Source: Yoonia sp.
Lineage (GTDB): Bacteria > Pseudomonadota > Alphaproteobacteria > Rhodobacterales > Rhodobacteraceae
DNA: 34,830 nucleotides
Assembly (NCBI GenBank): GCA_028822885.1
Contig: JAPKCP010000002.1
Span: forward strand, 1 to 34,830
Reading direction: 5' to 3'
In this document: piece after piece, positions 15,706 through 24,090 of the stretch
How positions within the stretch are numbered: position 1 is the stretch's first letter
How the letters are laid out: the number at the start of each line of letters is the position of its first letter
Notes under the pieces: model-generated
The model's input: only the letters and a program-made list of their open reading frames with translations
Told to the model about the DNA's origin: nothing
Database searches by the model: none
Translations under genes and position numbers: made by a program

Positions 15706-16326
15706 ATGACCTTATCCATTTCTGACCTTATGCTCTATGCAGGTGCCCTTTTTGTCCTTTTCCTGACCCCGGGGCCAGTTTGGGTGGCACTTATCGCACG
15801 CACGCTATCTGGTGGGTTCAACGGCGCATGGCCCCTCGCACTTGGGGTCGTTATCGGGGACGTGCTTTGGCCGCTTGTGGCAATCTTTGGGCTGACGTGG
15901 CTGGTCTCGCTTTATGGCGGTATTCTAGACGTCATCGGCTGGGTCGCTTGCGTGATGTTCATCATCATGGGAATCCTCTTGATCCGACATGCAGACAAAA
16001 CAATCGCAACTGACAGTCGACTGACACGGCCCGGCATGTGGGCAGGCTTTGTGGCTGGATTGGCGGTCATAATCGGCAACCCAAAGGCAGTGCTTTTCTA
16101 CATGGGCATGCTGCCGGGGTTCTTCGACCTCTCTGCAGTGACCGCTATCGACATCGCGGCAATCTGTACGTTGTCGTTCATTGTCCCCCTCATCGGGAAT
16201 CTATCACTAGCGCTTTTCATTGGGCGCGCACGCACGCTGCTCACCTCGCCAAACGCCCTCAAACGGACCAATATTTTCGCTGGATTTTTGCTGATCGGTG
16301 TCGGACTAATCATCCCCTTCGCCTGA
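15706..16326 (+). CDS. LysE/RhtB-family amino-acid exporter
   Basis: The product has 206 residues from the ATG at 15706, four bases after the GNAT stop. It is an integral membrane protein with about six hydrophobic segments. Family features are the N-terminal LFLTPGPVWVALIARTLSGG motif and the mid-protein GNPKAVLFYMGMLPGFF motif. LysE/RhtB proteins export amino acids such as lysine, homoserine, threonine or leucine; the substrate here is unknown. It is the last gene of the block that interrupts recF and gyrB. Confidence 0.9.
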   Translation: MTLSISDLMLYAGALFVLFLTPGPVWVALIARTLSGGFNGAWPLALGVVIGDVLWPLVAIFGLTWLVSLYGGILDVIGWVACVMFIIMGILLIRHADKTIATDSRLTRPGMWAGFVAGLAVIIGNPKAVLFYMGMLPGFFDLSAVTAIDIAAICTLSFIVPLIGNLSLALFIGRARTLLTSPNALKRTNIFAGFLLIGVGLIIPFA

Positions 16327-16348
16327 CACAAAATATAGCGTCAAACGC

Positions 16349-16384
16349 GTGACATCCTCCCCTAAAAAGCATATATATTGGGGA
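16349..16384 (+). promoter_or_regulatory. Candidate gyrB promoter with flanking inverted repeat
   Basis: GTGACA (16349-16354, five of six -35 bases) and TATATA (16372-16377) are separated by 17 bp, 29 bp upstream of the gyrB ATG. TCCCC (16358-16362) and GGGGA (16380-16384) form an inverted repeat that brackets the -10 region and could be a control site. Confidence 0.4.
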
Positions 16385-16405
16385 TGAATACACGGGAAAA
16401 CACAC

Positions 16406-18823
16406 ATGTCTGACGACCAACCAAACGACGCCGAATATGGCGCCGATTCTATTAAGGTTCTCAAGGGCTTGGATGCAGTTCGAAAGCGCCCTGGCATGTA
16501 CATCGGCGACACCGACGATGGCTCTGGCCTGCACCACATGGTGTACGAGGCCGTGGACAACGGTATCGACGAAGCGCTAGCCGGTCACGCCGACCATGTT
16601 GCCGTCACAATCCACGCCGACAACTCAATTTCCGTGTACGATAATGGGCGCGGTATTCCGGTCGATATGCACAAAGAAGAAGGCATGTCAGCAGCCGAGG
16701 TCATCATGACCCAACTGCACGCTGGCGGTAAATTCGACAGCAATTCTTACAAGGTTTCAGGTGGCTTGCACGGCGTGGGTATTTCCGTGGTGAACGCGCT
16801 GTCTGACTGGCTTGAACTACGCATCTGGCGTAATGACAAAGAACACTACTGCAGGTTCGAGGACTCGATCACGGCCAAGTCGCTTGAAGTCGTAGGGCCC
16901 GCGAATGGCCGTAAAGGCACCGAAGTACGGTTCCTTGCCTCATTAAATACATTCTCAAATCTTGAATATTCTTTCGAAACGCTGGAAAAGCGTCTACGCG
17001 AATTGGCGTTCCTGAATTCTGGTGTCCGCATCATCCTGCGCGACGAACGCCCTGCCGAGCCGCTAGAGACAAACTTGTACTATGACGGTGGCGTCAAAGA
17101 ATTCGTCAAATACCTCGATCGCTCGAAGACACCCGTCATGGAAGAGCCAATCTATGTGATCGGCGAGAAGGACGACATCGGCGTCGAAGTCGCGATGTGG
17201 TGGAATGACAGCTACAACGAGATGGTGCTGCCGTTTACGAACAACATCCCACAACGCGATGGCGGCACGCACATGGCGGGCTTCCGGGGGGCGCTGACAC
17301 GGACGATCAACAACTACGCGCAGTCATCTGGCATCGCAAAGAAAGAAAAAATTAGCTTTACGGGTGACGATGCGCGTGAAGGTCTGACCTGCGTTTTATC
17401 CATAAAGGTCCCTGACCCAAAATTTTCCTCCCAGACCAAGGACAAACTTGTCTCTTCCGAGGTGCGCCCTGCAGTCGAAGGTCTTGTTGGGGAAAAGCTT
17501 GGCGAATGGTTCGAAGAAAACCCACAGCAAGCCAAACAAATCGTAGGCAAAATCGTTGAGGCCGCTTTGGCCCGCGAGGCCGCACGCAAAGCACGCGATC
17601 TGACACGTCGTAAAAACCCGATGGACGTGAACTTTCTTGCTGGAAAGCTCAAGGATTGCTCAGAAAAAGACCCATCAAAAACCGAAGTCTTCTTGGTGGA
17701 GGGGGACTCTGCTGGTGGTTCTGCTCAAACTGGCCGTGACCGTCAAACGCAGGCGATTTTACCCCTTAAAGGTAAGATTCTGAACGTTGAACGTGCCCGT
17801 TTCGACCGTATGCTAGGTAGTCAAGAGATCGGCAATCTTGTCATGGCGCTTGGCACGGGCATCGGCCGTGACGAATTTAACATCAAAAAACTACGCTACC
17901 ACAAGGTCGTTATTATGACCGATGCGGACGTTGATGGTGCGCACATTCGGACCTTGCTGCTCACCTTCTTCTTCCGCCAAATGCCTGAATTGATTGAGGG
18001 CGGATACCTTTATATCGCCCAACCACCGCTGTACAAAGTGTCACGCGGTAAGTCTGAGGTTTACCTCAAGGATCAAGCCGAAATGGAGAGCTACCTTGTT
18101 GATCAAGGAACCGACGGCGCCGTTCTTCGGCAAGGCAATGGCGAAGAAATCACTGGCGCGGATCTAAAACGTGTGATCGACGACGCGCGCCAGCTAAAAC
18201 GGGTTTTGGATGCCTTTCCAACGCATTACCCACGACACATCCTTGAGCAAGCCGCCATCGCTGGGGCCTTTGTGCCCGGCGTTGTCGACGCGGATTTGCA
18301 AGGTACGGCTGACCAGGTTGCCAAACGTCTTGACCTGATTGCACTTGAATGGGAACGCGGCTGGGGTGGTCGGATCACGCAGGACAAAGGCATGCGATTG
18401 GCACGCATTCTTCGCGGCGTCGAAGAAGTTCGTACACTTGATGGTACGATGCTGCGCTCCGGTGAATCGCGGCGGACAGGCACCTTCACACAAGAGCTTC
18501 AAAACGTATACGGCCTGCCTGCAACACTTGTCCGTAAAGACCGCACGCAAGCGATCTTTGGACCACTTGATCTGCTGAAGGCTATCCTCGAAGAAGGTGA
18601 AAAGGGCCTGTCTTACCAGCGCTACAAAGGCCTTGGCGAGATGAATCCAGACCAACTGTGGGAAACCACTCTTGATCCTGATGCACGAACATTGTTGCAA
18701 GTGAAGGTCGAAGATTTGGCAGGCGCTGACGACCTATTCACGAAGCTGATGGGTGATGTCGTTGAACCGCGGCGCGAGTTTATTCAAAATAACGCGCTCA
18801 ACGTTGCAAATCTAGATTTCTAA
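16406..18823 (+). CDS. gyrB: DNA gyrase subunit B
   Basis: The 805-residue product is the ATPase and Toprim subunit of gyrase, which introduces negative supercoils with GyrA. The GHKL ATPase domain shows VLKGLDAVRKRPGMYIGDT, then NGIDEALAG and the glycine-rich GGLHGVGISVVNALS. The Toprim domain has EGDSAGGSA near residue 432 and the metal-binding MTDADVDGAHI near 505. The C-terminal motif QRYKGLGEMNPDQLWETTLD is intact. Length fits type II gyrase B of alphaproteobacteria. It has its own candidate promoter and a strong terminator. Confidence 0.99.
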   Translation: MSDDQPNDAEYGADSIKVLKGLDAVRKRPGMYIGDTDDGSGLHHMVYEAVDNGIDEALAGHADHVAVTIHADNSISVYDNGRGIPVDMHKEEGMSAAEVIMTQLHAGGKFDSNSYKVSGGLHGVGISVVNALSDWLELRIWRNDKEHYCRFEDSITAKSLEVVGPANGRKGTEVRFLASLNTFSNLEYSFETLEKRLRELAFLNSGVRIILRDERPAEPLETNLYYDGGVKEFVKYLDRSKTPVMEEPIYVIGEKDDIGVEVAMWWNDSYNEMVLPFTNNIPQRDGGTHMAGFRGALTRTINNYAQSSGIAKKEKISFTGDDAREGLTCVLSIKVPDPKFSSQTKDKLVSSEVRPAVEGLVGEKLGEWFEENPQQAKQIVGKIVEAALAREAARKARDLTRRKNPMDVNFLAGKLKDCSEKDPSKTEVFLVEGDSAGGSAQTGRDRQTQAILPLKGKILNVERARFDRMLGSQEIGNLVMALGTGIGRDEFNIKKLRYHKVVIMTDADVDGAHIRTLLLTFFFRQMPELIEGGYLYIAQPPLYKVSRGKSEVYLKDQAEMESYLVDQGTDGAVLRQGNGEEITGADLKRVIDDARQLKRVLDAFPTHYPRHILEQAAIAGAFVPGVVDADLQGTADQVAKRLDLIALEWERGWGGRITQDKGMRLARILRGVEEVRTLDGTMLRSGESRRTGTFTQELQNVYGLPATLVRKDRTQAIFGPLDLLKAILEEGEKGLSYQRYKGLGEMNPDQLWETTLDPDARTLLQVKVEDLAGADDLFTKLMGDVVEPRREFIQNNALNVANLDF

Positions 18824-18826
18824 TTC

Positions 18827-18856
18827 AAAAGGCCCGCCCAGCGCGGGCCTTTTTCT
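18827..18856. terminator. Bidirectional terminator between gyrB and the M29 aminopeptidase
   Basis: AAAAGGCCCGC (18827-18837) pairs with GCGGGCCTTTT (18843-18853) around a five-base loop. The T run on the plus strand serves gyrB, and the A run on the left arm gives T residues on the minus strand for the convergent aminopeptidase gene. Confidence 0.93.
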
Positions 18857-18870
18857 TTGTGATCAAACTC

Positions 18871-20109
18871 TTAAAACGCCCACTCACCCTTGCGCATTAC
18901 AGGCACAAATTCGCCGTTTAACGTCACACCATCAATATCGACAGCATCCGATCCCATCATCCAATCCACATGGATCAAACTTTGATTGCCGCCCTTTTGC
19001 TGCAATTCTTCCGGGGCTAACTCGGACCCACCCTCAATGGTATCAGCGTAACATTGACCCAACGCGATGTGGCAAGATGCATTTTCATCAAACAGCGTGT
19101 TAAAAAATAAAATACCAGACTGCGAAATCGGGCTGGAATGTGGAACTAATGCCACCTCCCCAATCCGGCTTGACCCATCATCTGTTGCAAGCAACGCACG
19201 CAATTGTGCCTGACCCTTCGACGCGGTCGCCTCTACAATTTTTCCAGCCTCAAATCGGACAGCAATATCTTCGATAACAGTTCCTTGGTGCGCCAATGGT
19301 TTTGTTGCAGAAACAGTCCCATCGACCTTGTAAGCGTGGGGGCAGGTAAAAACTTCCTCAGTTGGGATATTGGGCTGACAGACAACACCATTCAGGGCAG
19401 GCGACGCACCACCCTTCCAGATATGCCCTTCAGCCAGACCAAGGCGTAGTTCAGTACCGGGACCAGTATAATGCAGCGCATCAAATTTCTGTTCATTCAA
19501 CCATTTCACGCGCTTTTTCAATTCAACCGTGTGCTCAGCCCAGTTTGCAACTGGATCATCACCGTCCAACCGCGAGGCGGCATAAATGGCATCCATCAAC
19601 TTACCCTGTGCTTCATCTACAGGCAGATCGGGAAACACACGTGCCGCCCAAGCTGCACCCGGAAATGCCACAATATTCCAGTTCACCTCAAAGCCAACAA
19701 TCGGAGTCATCGCAGGTTTGGCTGCGATCGATGTGGCCTTCGACAAACGCGCGACCTTCGCAGGGTCTTGTTCTGCGAGCAACATCGGGTCATCGCCGGT
19801 AATCGCCATACGAGCCGCACCACCCTTAAAAGCGGCGGCAAGACCCTCATAAAACCAACCCGGCGCATGATCGAAACTTGCATCGTCCGCGTTTTCATAG
19901 CGGGCAAGCGTGATCACATCATCACTAAAGAACGGCATGACCACACCAGCGCCAGCCTTATAGGCATGCACAGCGATCCGCTGCACCAATGGCAACGCAG
20001 CCATTGGTGCAGTTATCACCAAATCTTGGCCTTTTTGCAGGTTCACACCTGTCCGCACTGCAACCTCTGCAAGACGGTCAAGTTTCTTAGGATCAATGTG
20101 GTCGGACAT
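18871..20109 (-). CDS. M29-family aminopeptidase (AmpS/PepS type)
   Basis: The 412-residue product resembles the thermophilic-type metallo-aminopeptidases of family M29, which remove N-terminal residues in the cytoplasm using two divalent metals. The N-terminus DPKKLDRLAEVAVRTGVNLQ and GQDLVITAP fit the family. Metal-site segments appear in NIPTEEVFTCPHAYKVDG, NASCHIALGQCYADT and HVDWMMGSDAVDIDG, which keep the expected Glu, His and Asp residues. Length is typical and no signal peptide is present. It is convergent with gyrB across a shared terminator and lies in the same orientation as the aldehyde dehydrogenase 63 bp upstream. Confidence 0.9.
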   Translation of the reverse strand: MSDHIDPKKLDRLAEVAVRTGVNLQKGQDLVITAPMAALPLVQRIAVHAYKAGAGVVMPFFSDDVITLARYENADDASFDHAPGWFYEGLAAAFKGGAARMAITGDDPMLLAEQDPAKVARLSKATSIAAKPAMTPIVGFEVNWNIVAFPGAAWAARVFPDLPVDEAQGKLMDAIYAASRLDGDDPVANWAEHTVELKKRVKWLNEQKFDALHYTGPGTELRLGLAEGHIWKGGASPALNGVVCQPNIPTEEVFTCPHAYKVDGTVSATKPLAHQGTVIEDIAVRFEAGKIVEATASKGQAQLRALLATDDGSSRIGEVALVPHSSPISQSGILFFNTLFDENASCHIALGQCYADTIEGGSELAPEELQQKGGNQSLIHVDWMMGSDAVDIDGVTLNGEFVPVMRKGEWAF

Positions 20110-20172
20110 AAGGCACCTCAGCTATGCAACAAGAATGCTTAACCTACGCCCGACCACCATAACGTCAACCGG

Positions 20173-21594
20173 TTAAGAAATCCCTGCCACAGCTTTCACT
20201 TCGAGGTATTCTTCGAGTCCCCAAACAGATCCTTCGCGGCCATTGCCAGATTGCTTGTAGCCGCCAAACGGGGTTTCCCCACCAAGAAACGTTCCGTTCA
20301 CTTCGACCATGCCTGATCGCATCCCGCGCGCCATGCGTTTCGCCTTTTCAGGGTCTTGGGTCTGAACGTAATTGCCCAGACCATACAGCGTATCGTTAGC
20401 AATCGCCAAGGCATCTGCCTCGTCCTTGAACGGAATCATCACGAGAACTGGGCCGAAAATTTCTTCACGGGCGATCTTCATGGAATTGTTCACACCAGCA
20501 AAAATCGTGGGCTTCACAAAATAGCCAGCGTCGACACCGTCAGGGCGACCTGTTCCACCAGCAACCAGTCGCGCGCCTTCGTCAATCCCATCTTGAATAA
20601 GGCCCTGTACTTTGTGCCAATGCACATCACTGACGAGTGGACCGATATGTCGCCCATCAATTTGAGCAGGCCCAACCTGTTGCGCCTCGGCAACCTGTCG
20701 CGCTGTTTCAACAGCTTGGTCGTAAACGGATTCCTCAACCAACATCCGGGTCGGCGCATTGCAGGACTGACCCGTATTCTGGAAGCAATGGCGCACACCG
20801 CGTGTGACTGCCTTTTCGTCAGCGTCTGCGAAGATAACATTCGCACCCTTTCCACCAAGCTCAAGACTGACACGTTTCACGCTATCCGCAGCCGCTTTCG
20901 TGATCAAAGCACCCGCGCGAGTCGAACCGGTAAAGCTTACCATATCTACATCAGGATGCTTCGATAGCTGCGACCCGACGCCAGGGCCATCGCCGTTCAC
21001 CATGTTGAACACGCCAGCCGGGAAGCCCGCTTCGTCAATCATCTCGGCCAACAGGATCGAGGAAAGCGGCGCAATTTCTGACGGCTTCAGTACAACGGTA
21101 CAGCCGACAGCCAAGGCCGGAATGACCTTCAAGGTCACTTGATTCATTGGCCAATTCCATGGCGTGATCAGAGCAGCAACGCCGATTGGTTCGTGATAGA
21201 TCCAATCATCGCCGCTTTTACGCTCAAATTCATAGGCACGCGCGGCGCGGATTGCCTCTTTGATGTGCCACGCCCCTGCGCCCCACTGCGACGACTCAGA
21301 TAAGGCTTTCGGCGCGCCCATCTCAAGCGACATGGCCGCTGCCATTTCAGTTTTGCGTGCTTTATACAGATCAAGGAGACGCTCTAACGGTGCCAGACGA
21401 TCCTCCAAAGGCAAGGTAGACCAACCAGCAAATGCAGCCTTTGCTGCGGCCACAGCAGCATCTGTATCTGCTTGACCACCCAACGAAATTACAGCGCACT
21501 CTTGCTCTGTAGAGGGATCAATAACTGACAAATCATTGGCAACTTGAGGGACAACCCACGCACCATTAATGTAGAAATTGCGCTTCTCGATCAT
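20173..21594 (-). CDS. NAD(P)-dependent aldehyde dehydrogenase
   Basis: The 473-residue enzyme oxidises an aldehyde to its acid. The catalytic Cys278 is in NTGQSCNAPTR and the general-base Glu245 in SLELGGKGAN. The oxyanion Asn147 is in TPWNWPMNQ, and the cofactor-binding Lys170 and FTGSTRAG motif are present, so it should be active. Substrate cannot be read from sequence. The divergent PuuR-like regulator and nearby polyamine genes make an amino-aldehyde plausible, but only by context. GGGAG ten bases upstream supports the start. Its promoter shares a 172-bp gap with the regulator gene. Confidence 0.93.
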   Translation of the reverse strand: MIEKRNFYINGAWVVPQVANDLSVIDPSTEQECAVISLGGQADTDAAVAAAKAAFAGWSTLPLEDRLAPLERLLDLYKARKTEMAAAMSLEMGAPKALSESSQWGAGAWHIKEAIRAARAYEFERKSGDDWIYHEPIGVAALITPWNWPMNQVTLKVIPALAVGCTVVLKPSEIAPLSSILLAEMIDEAGFPAGVFNMVNGDGPGVGSQLSKHPDVDMVSFTGSTRAGALITKAAADSVKRVSLELGGKGANVIFADADEKAVTRGVRHCFQNTGQSCNAPTRMLVEESVYDQAVETARQVAEAQQVGPAQIDGRHIGPLVSDVHWHKVQGLIQDGIDEGARLVAGGTGRPDGVDAGYFVKPTIFAGVNNSMKIAREEIFGPVLVMIPFKDEADALAIANDTLYGLGNYVQTQDPEKAKRMARGMRSGMVEVNGTFLGGETPFGGYKQSGNGREGSVWGLEEYLEVKAVAGIS

Positions 21595-21618
21595 GCTAAA
21601 TGTCTCCCATCAGCGACG

Positions 21619-21631
21619 TCCCAAAATGGGA
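21619..21631. promoter_or_regulatory. Palindrome in the aldehyde dehydrogenase leader
   Basis: TCCCA-AAA-TGGGA is a perfect inverted repeat 25-37 bp upstream of the dehydrogenase start. It is a candidate operator or a small RNA hairpin. Confidence 0.3.
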
Positions 21632-21698
21632 TCTATATCTTCGCGAAACTCTAGGCACCCAACAGAGGTTCAGCCAACGGAATCAACATTTTTTACAG

Positions 21699-21715
21699 AG
21701 AATAATTTTTATTCT
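21699..21715. promoter_or_regulatory. Candidate operator of the XRE-cupin regulator
   Basis: AGAATAA-TTT-TTATTCT is a perfect 17-bp inverted repeat near the middle of the divergent gap. Seven-base arms and a short spacer suit a dimeric helix-turn-helix protein such as the adjacent regulator. The link is inferred from position only. Confidence 0.45.
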
Positions 21716-21744
21716 TGACCAACAGTGTTTTTAGCGTGACCGTA

Positions 21745-21762
21745 CACACTCACGGAAGTGTG
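21745..21762 (+). promoter_or_regulatory. Hairpin overlapping the regulator's ribosome-binding region
   Basis: CACACT (21745-21750) pairs with AGTGTG (21757-21762) around a six-base loop, just before the GAGG (21762-21765) that would serve the regulator start. It could limit translation of the regulator. Confidence 0.35.
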
Positions 21763-21766
21763 AGGT

Positions 21767-22405
21767 GTGGGGGCACTTTTGACGAACAACCAGCCAAAAT
21801 CACATAACGCTTTGGGGCAACGGATGCGTAATCAACGCCGCCGGATGTCATTTACTCTGCAACAGCTTGCAGAAAAAAGTGGTGTGTCGGTCGGGTATCT
21901 AAGCCAAGTGGAACGAGGTAATGCGACGCCAACGCTTGGTACATTGTCTCAGATCGCCGCAGCGCTAAACGTCAATGCCGACTACTTTATAGCAACACCA
22001 CATGCCGTCGATAGTCTGACAAGCGCGGGCAAGCGTCCGCGATTTTCAGTTGATGGTTCAGCGCTTGAATACGAGCAAATTGGTGCAGATCATCCTGATC
22101 TAGAACTGACATCGTTCATTCTACACGTTCCACCGGGCTACACTTCGGAAGAACTGAAACACGTCGGTGAAGAGATCATCTACGTCCTGAGCGGCGAAAT
22201 TTGCCAGCGTGTGGATGGACGTGACTACCTCATGCGGCCAGGCGACAGCCTACATTACTTGGGAACGCATCCCCATTCTTGGTCAAACCAGACCAGGGAC
22301 CCAGCCCGCATCATGTGGGTTGGGCGTATGCACTATGATCAGTCTGGCCATGTACCGGCCCGCGAAAACCCTACTGCGACATCTATCGCTGTACCGACAG
22401 CATAA
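21767..22405 (+). CDS. XRE-family regulator with C-terminal cupin (PuuR-like)
   Basis: The product has up to 212 residues. An XRE helix-turn-helix covers about 16-72, with LQQLAEKSGVSVGYLSQVER and GNATPTLGTLSQIAAALNV. A cupin domain covers about 118-187, with GEEIIYVLSGEI and HYLGTHPHSWSNQT carrying likely ligand-binding His residues. This architecture matches PuuR-type regulators, which repress polyamine or amino-acid catabolic genes and respond to a small effector. The start is uncertain: GTG at 21767 is very close to GAGG, and TTG at 21779 or ATG at 21824 are alternatives. It is divergent from the dehydrogenase and lies 28 bp upstream of the dppA-type gene, so it is probably co-transcribed with the importer. 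Confidence 0.88.
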   Translation: MGALLTNNQPKSHNALGQRMRNQRRRMSFTLQQLAEKSGVSVGYLSQVERGNATPTLGTLSQIAAALNVNADYFIATPHAVDSLTSAGKRPRFSVDGSALEYEQIGADHPDLELTSFILHVPPGYTSEELKHVGEEIIYVLSGEICQRVDGRDYLMRPGDSLHYLGTHPHSWSNQTRDPARIMWVGRMHYDQSGHVPARENPTATSIAVPTA

Positions 22406-22433
22406 TAAAAACGACCAACTGGAGAAATACAAT

Positions 22434-24023
22434 ATGTCTATGAAAACAACACTTGCCACAGGGATGCTGCTCGCAACCGTTGGCACATCTGCGATGGCAC
22501 AAGCCCTCGTTTATTGCTCCGAAGGCTCACCTGAAGGCTTCGATCCGGCACTATATACATCTGGCACAACATTCGATGCGGCCAGCCACCCAATCTACAA
22601 TCGGTTGGCTGAATTCAAAGTCGGTACAACTGAAACTGTCCCCGGTCTTGCCGAAAGCTGGGAAGTTGCAGAAGACGGCCTGTCCGTCACATTCAACTTG
22701 CGTCAGGGCGTCAAATTCCACTCCAATGCTGATTTCACACCAACGCGCGACTTTAACGCAGACGATGTGATTTTCTCGTTTGACCGTCAGGGCAATCCTG
22801 AAAACCCATACAACCAAGTATCTGGCGGTACATGGGAATACTTCTCGGGCATGTCTATGCCAGATCTCATCGACAATATGGAACGCGTTGATGACTATAC
22901 CGTTAAGTTCAATCTGACCCGCCCAGAGGCCCCAATCATTGCCAACATGGCGATGGATTTTGCATCAATCGTGTCAAAAGAATATGCAGACGCCATGATG
23001 GAAGCTGGCACGCCTGAAATGGTTAACCAAGCGCCGATTGGCACTGGTCCATTCTCGTTCCAAGCCTACCAAAAAGACGCTGTTGTGCGCTACCTGCGCA
23101 ACGACGCTTACTGGGGTGATACTGCTAAAGTCGAAAGCCTGATCTTCGCAATTACACCCGATGCATCAGTGCGTTACCAAAAAGTTCAAGCTGGCGAATG
23201 CCATGTCATGGCGTACCCTAATCCGGCTGATGTTGCTGAGATGAAGTCCAACGAAGACATCGTTGTGATGGAGCAAGAAGGCCTTAACGTGGGCTACCTC
23301 GCGTACAACACACAGATGCCTCCGTACGACAATCCAAACGTCCGCAAGGCCCTGAACATGGCCATCGACAAGCAGGCGATCATCGACGTGGTCTTCCAAG
23401 GCTCTGGCCAAATTGCGAAGAACCCGATCCCACCAACGATGTGGTCTTACGACGAGAGCACTGTGGATGACGAATACAACCCAGAAGCAGCCATGGAAAT
23501 GCTGGCCGCCGAAGGTGTTGAAGATCTTCAGTTGAAGATCTGGGCTATGCCCGTTCAGCGCCCATACAACCCGAACGCCCGCCGCATGGCAGAGCTGATG
23601 CAAGAAGACTTCAGCAAAATCGGCGTAACGGTTGAGATCGTGTCTTACGAATGGGGTGAATACCTTGATCGGTCCAAAGACGTTGATCGTGACGGCGCGG
23701 TCCTGCTCGGTTGGACTGGCGACAACGGTGATCCCGATAACTTCCTTGCCGTACTGCTTGGCTGCGACGGTGTAGCTGCATCAAATCGCGCACAGTGGTG
23801 CAACGAGGAATTTGATGCTGTCGTTCAAGAAGCCAAAACACTAGCAACGCAAGAAGAGCGGACACCATTGTACGAAGAGGCGCAGGCCATCTTTAAGGAC
23901 CAAGCACCTTGGGCAACAATCGCGCACTCTGTCGTATTCATGACAATGCGCCCAGAAGTCGAAGGCTATGTTGTCCACCCGTTGGGCGGCCACATCTTCA
24001 ACCAAGTTGGCATCGCTGAATAA
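22434..24023 (+). CDS. dppA: DppA-like dipeptide-binding protein
   Basis: The 529-residue product is the periplasmic solute-binding subunit of a peptide ABC importer (SBP family 5). A signal peptide is clear in the first 23 residues, with likely cleavage after AMA. The mature protein follows E. coli DppA closely by eye, for example VYCSEGSPEGFDPALYTSGT, TRPEAPIIANMAMDFASI, MPVQRPYNPNARRMAELMQ and GWTGDNGDPDNF. That favours dipeptides as ligand. The ATG at 22434 has GGAG nine bases upstream; the open frame extends into the regulator gene but without support. A hairpin follows the stop, and the M24 peptidase gene comes next. Confidence 0.95.
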   Translation: MSMKTTLATGMLLATVGTSAMAQALVYCSEGSPEGFDPALYTSGTTFDAASHPIYNRLAEFKVGTTETVPGLAESWEVAEDGLSVTFNLRQGVKFHSNADFTPTRDFNADDVIFSFDRQGNPENPYNQVSGGTWEYFSGMSMPDLIDNMERVDDYTVKFNLTRPEAPIIANMAMDFASIVSKEYADAMMEAGTPEMVNQAPIGTGPFSFQAYQKDAVVRYLRNDAYWGDTAKVESLIFAITPDASVRYQKVQAGECHVMAYPNPADVAEMKSNEDIVVMEQEGLNVGYLAYNTQMPPYDNPNVRKALNMAIDKQAIIDVVFQGSGQIAKNPIPPTMWSYDESTVDDEYNPEAAMEMLAAEGVEDLQLKIWAMPVQRPYNPNARRMAELMQEDFSKIGVTVEIVSYEWGEYLDRSKDVDRDGAVLLGWTGDNGDPDNFLAVLLGCDGVAASNRAQWCNEEFDAVVQEAKTLATQEERTPLYEEAQAIFKDQAPWATIAHSVVFMTMRPEVEGYVVHPLGGHIFNQVGIAE

Positions 24024-24039
24024 GCTTTGATACTATTTG

Positions 24040-24064
24040 GGGCGGCGCTTTTGTGCCGCCCTTT
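24040..24064 (+). terminator. Attenuator-like hairpin after dppA
   Basis: GGGCGGC (24040-24046) pairs with GCCGCCC (24055-24061) around an eight-base loop, followed by only three T residues. It likely gives partial termination or protects dppA mRNA, so that the binding protein exceeds the permease subunits. Confidence 0.55.
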
Positions 24065-24090
24065 CCTCCACTTTTCCCGGATTTCCCCCA

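Noticed and set aside
18194..18700. Minus-strand reading frame inside gyrB (168 codons)
   Set aside because: It is antisense to the conserved Toprim and C-terminal part of gyrB and shows no recognisable domain.
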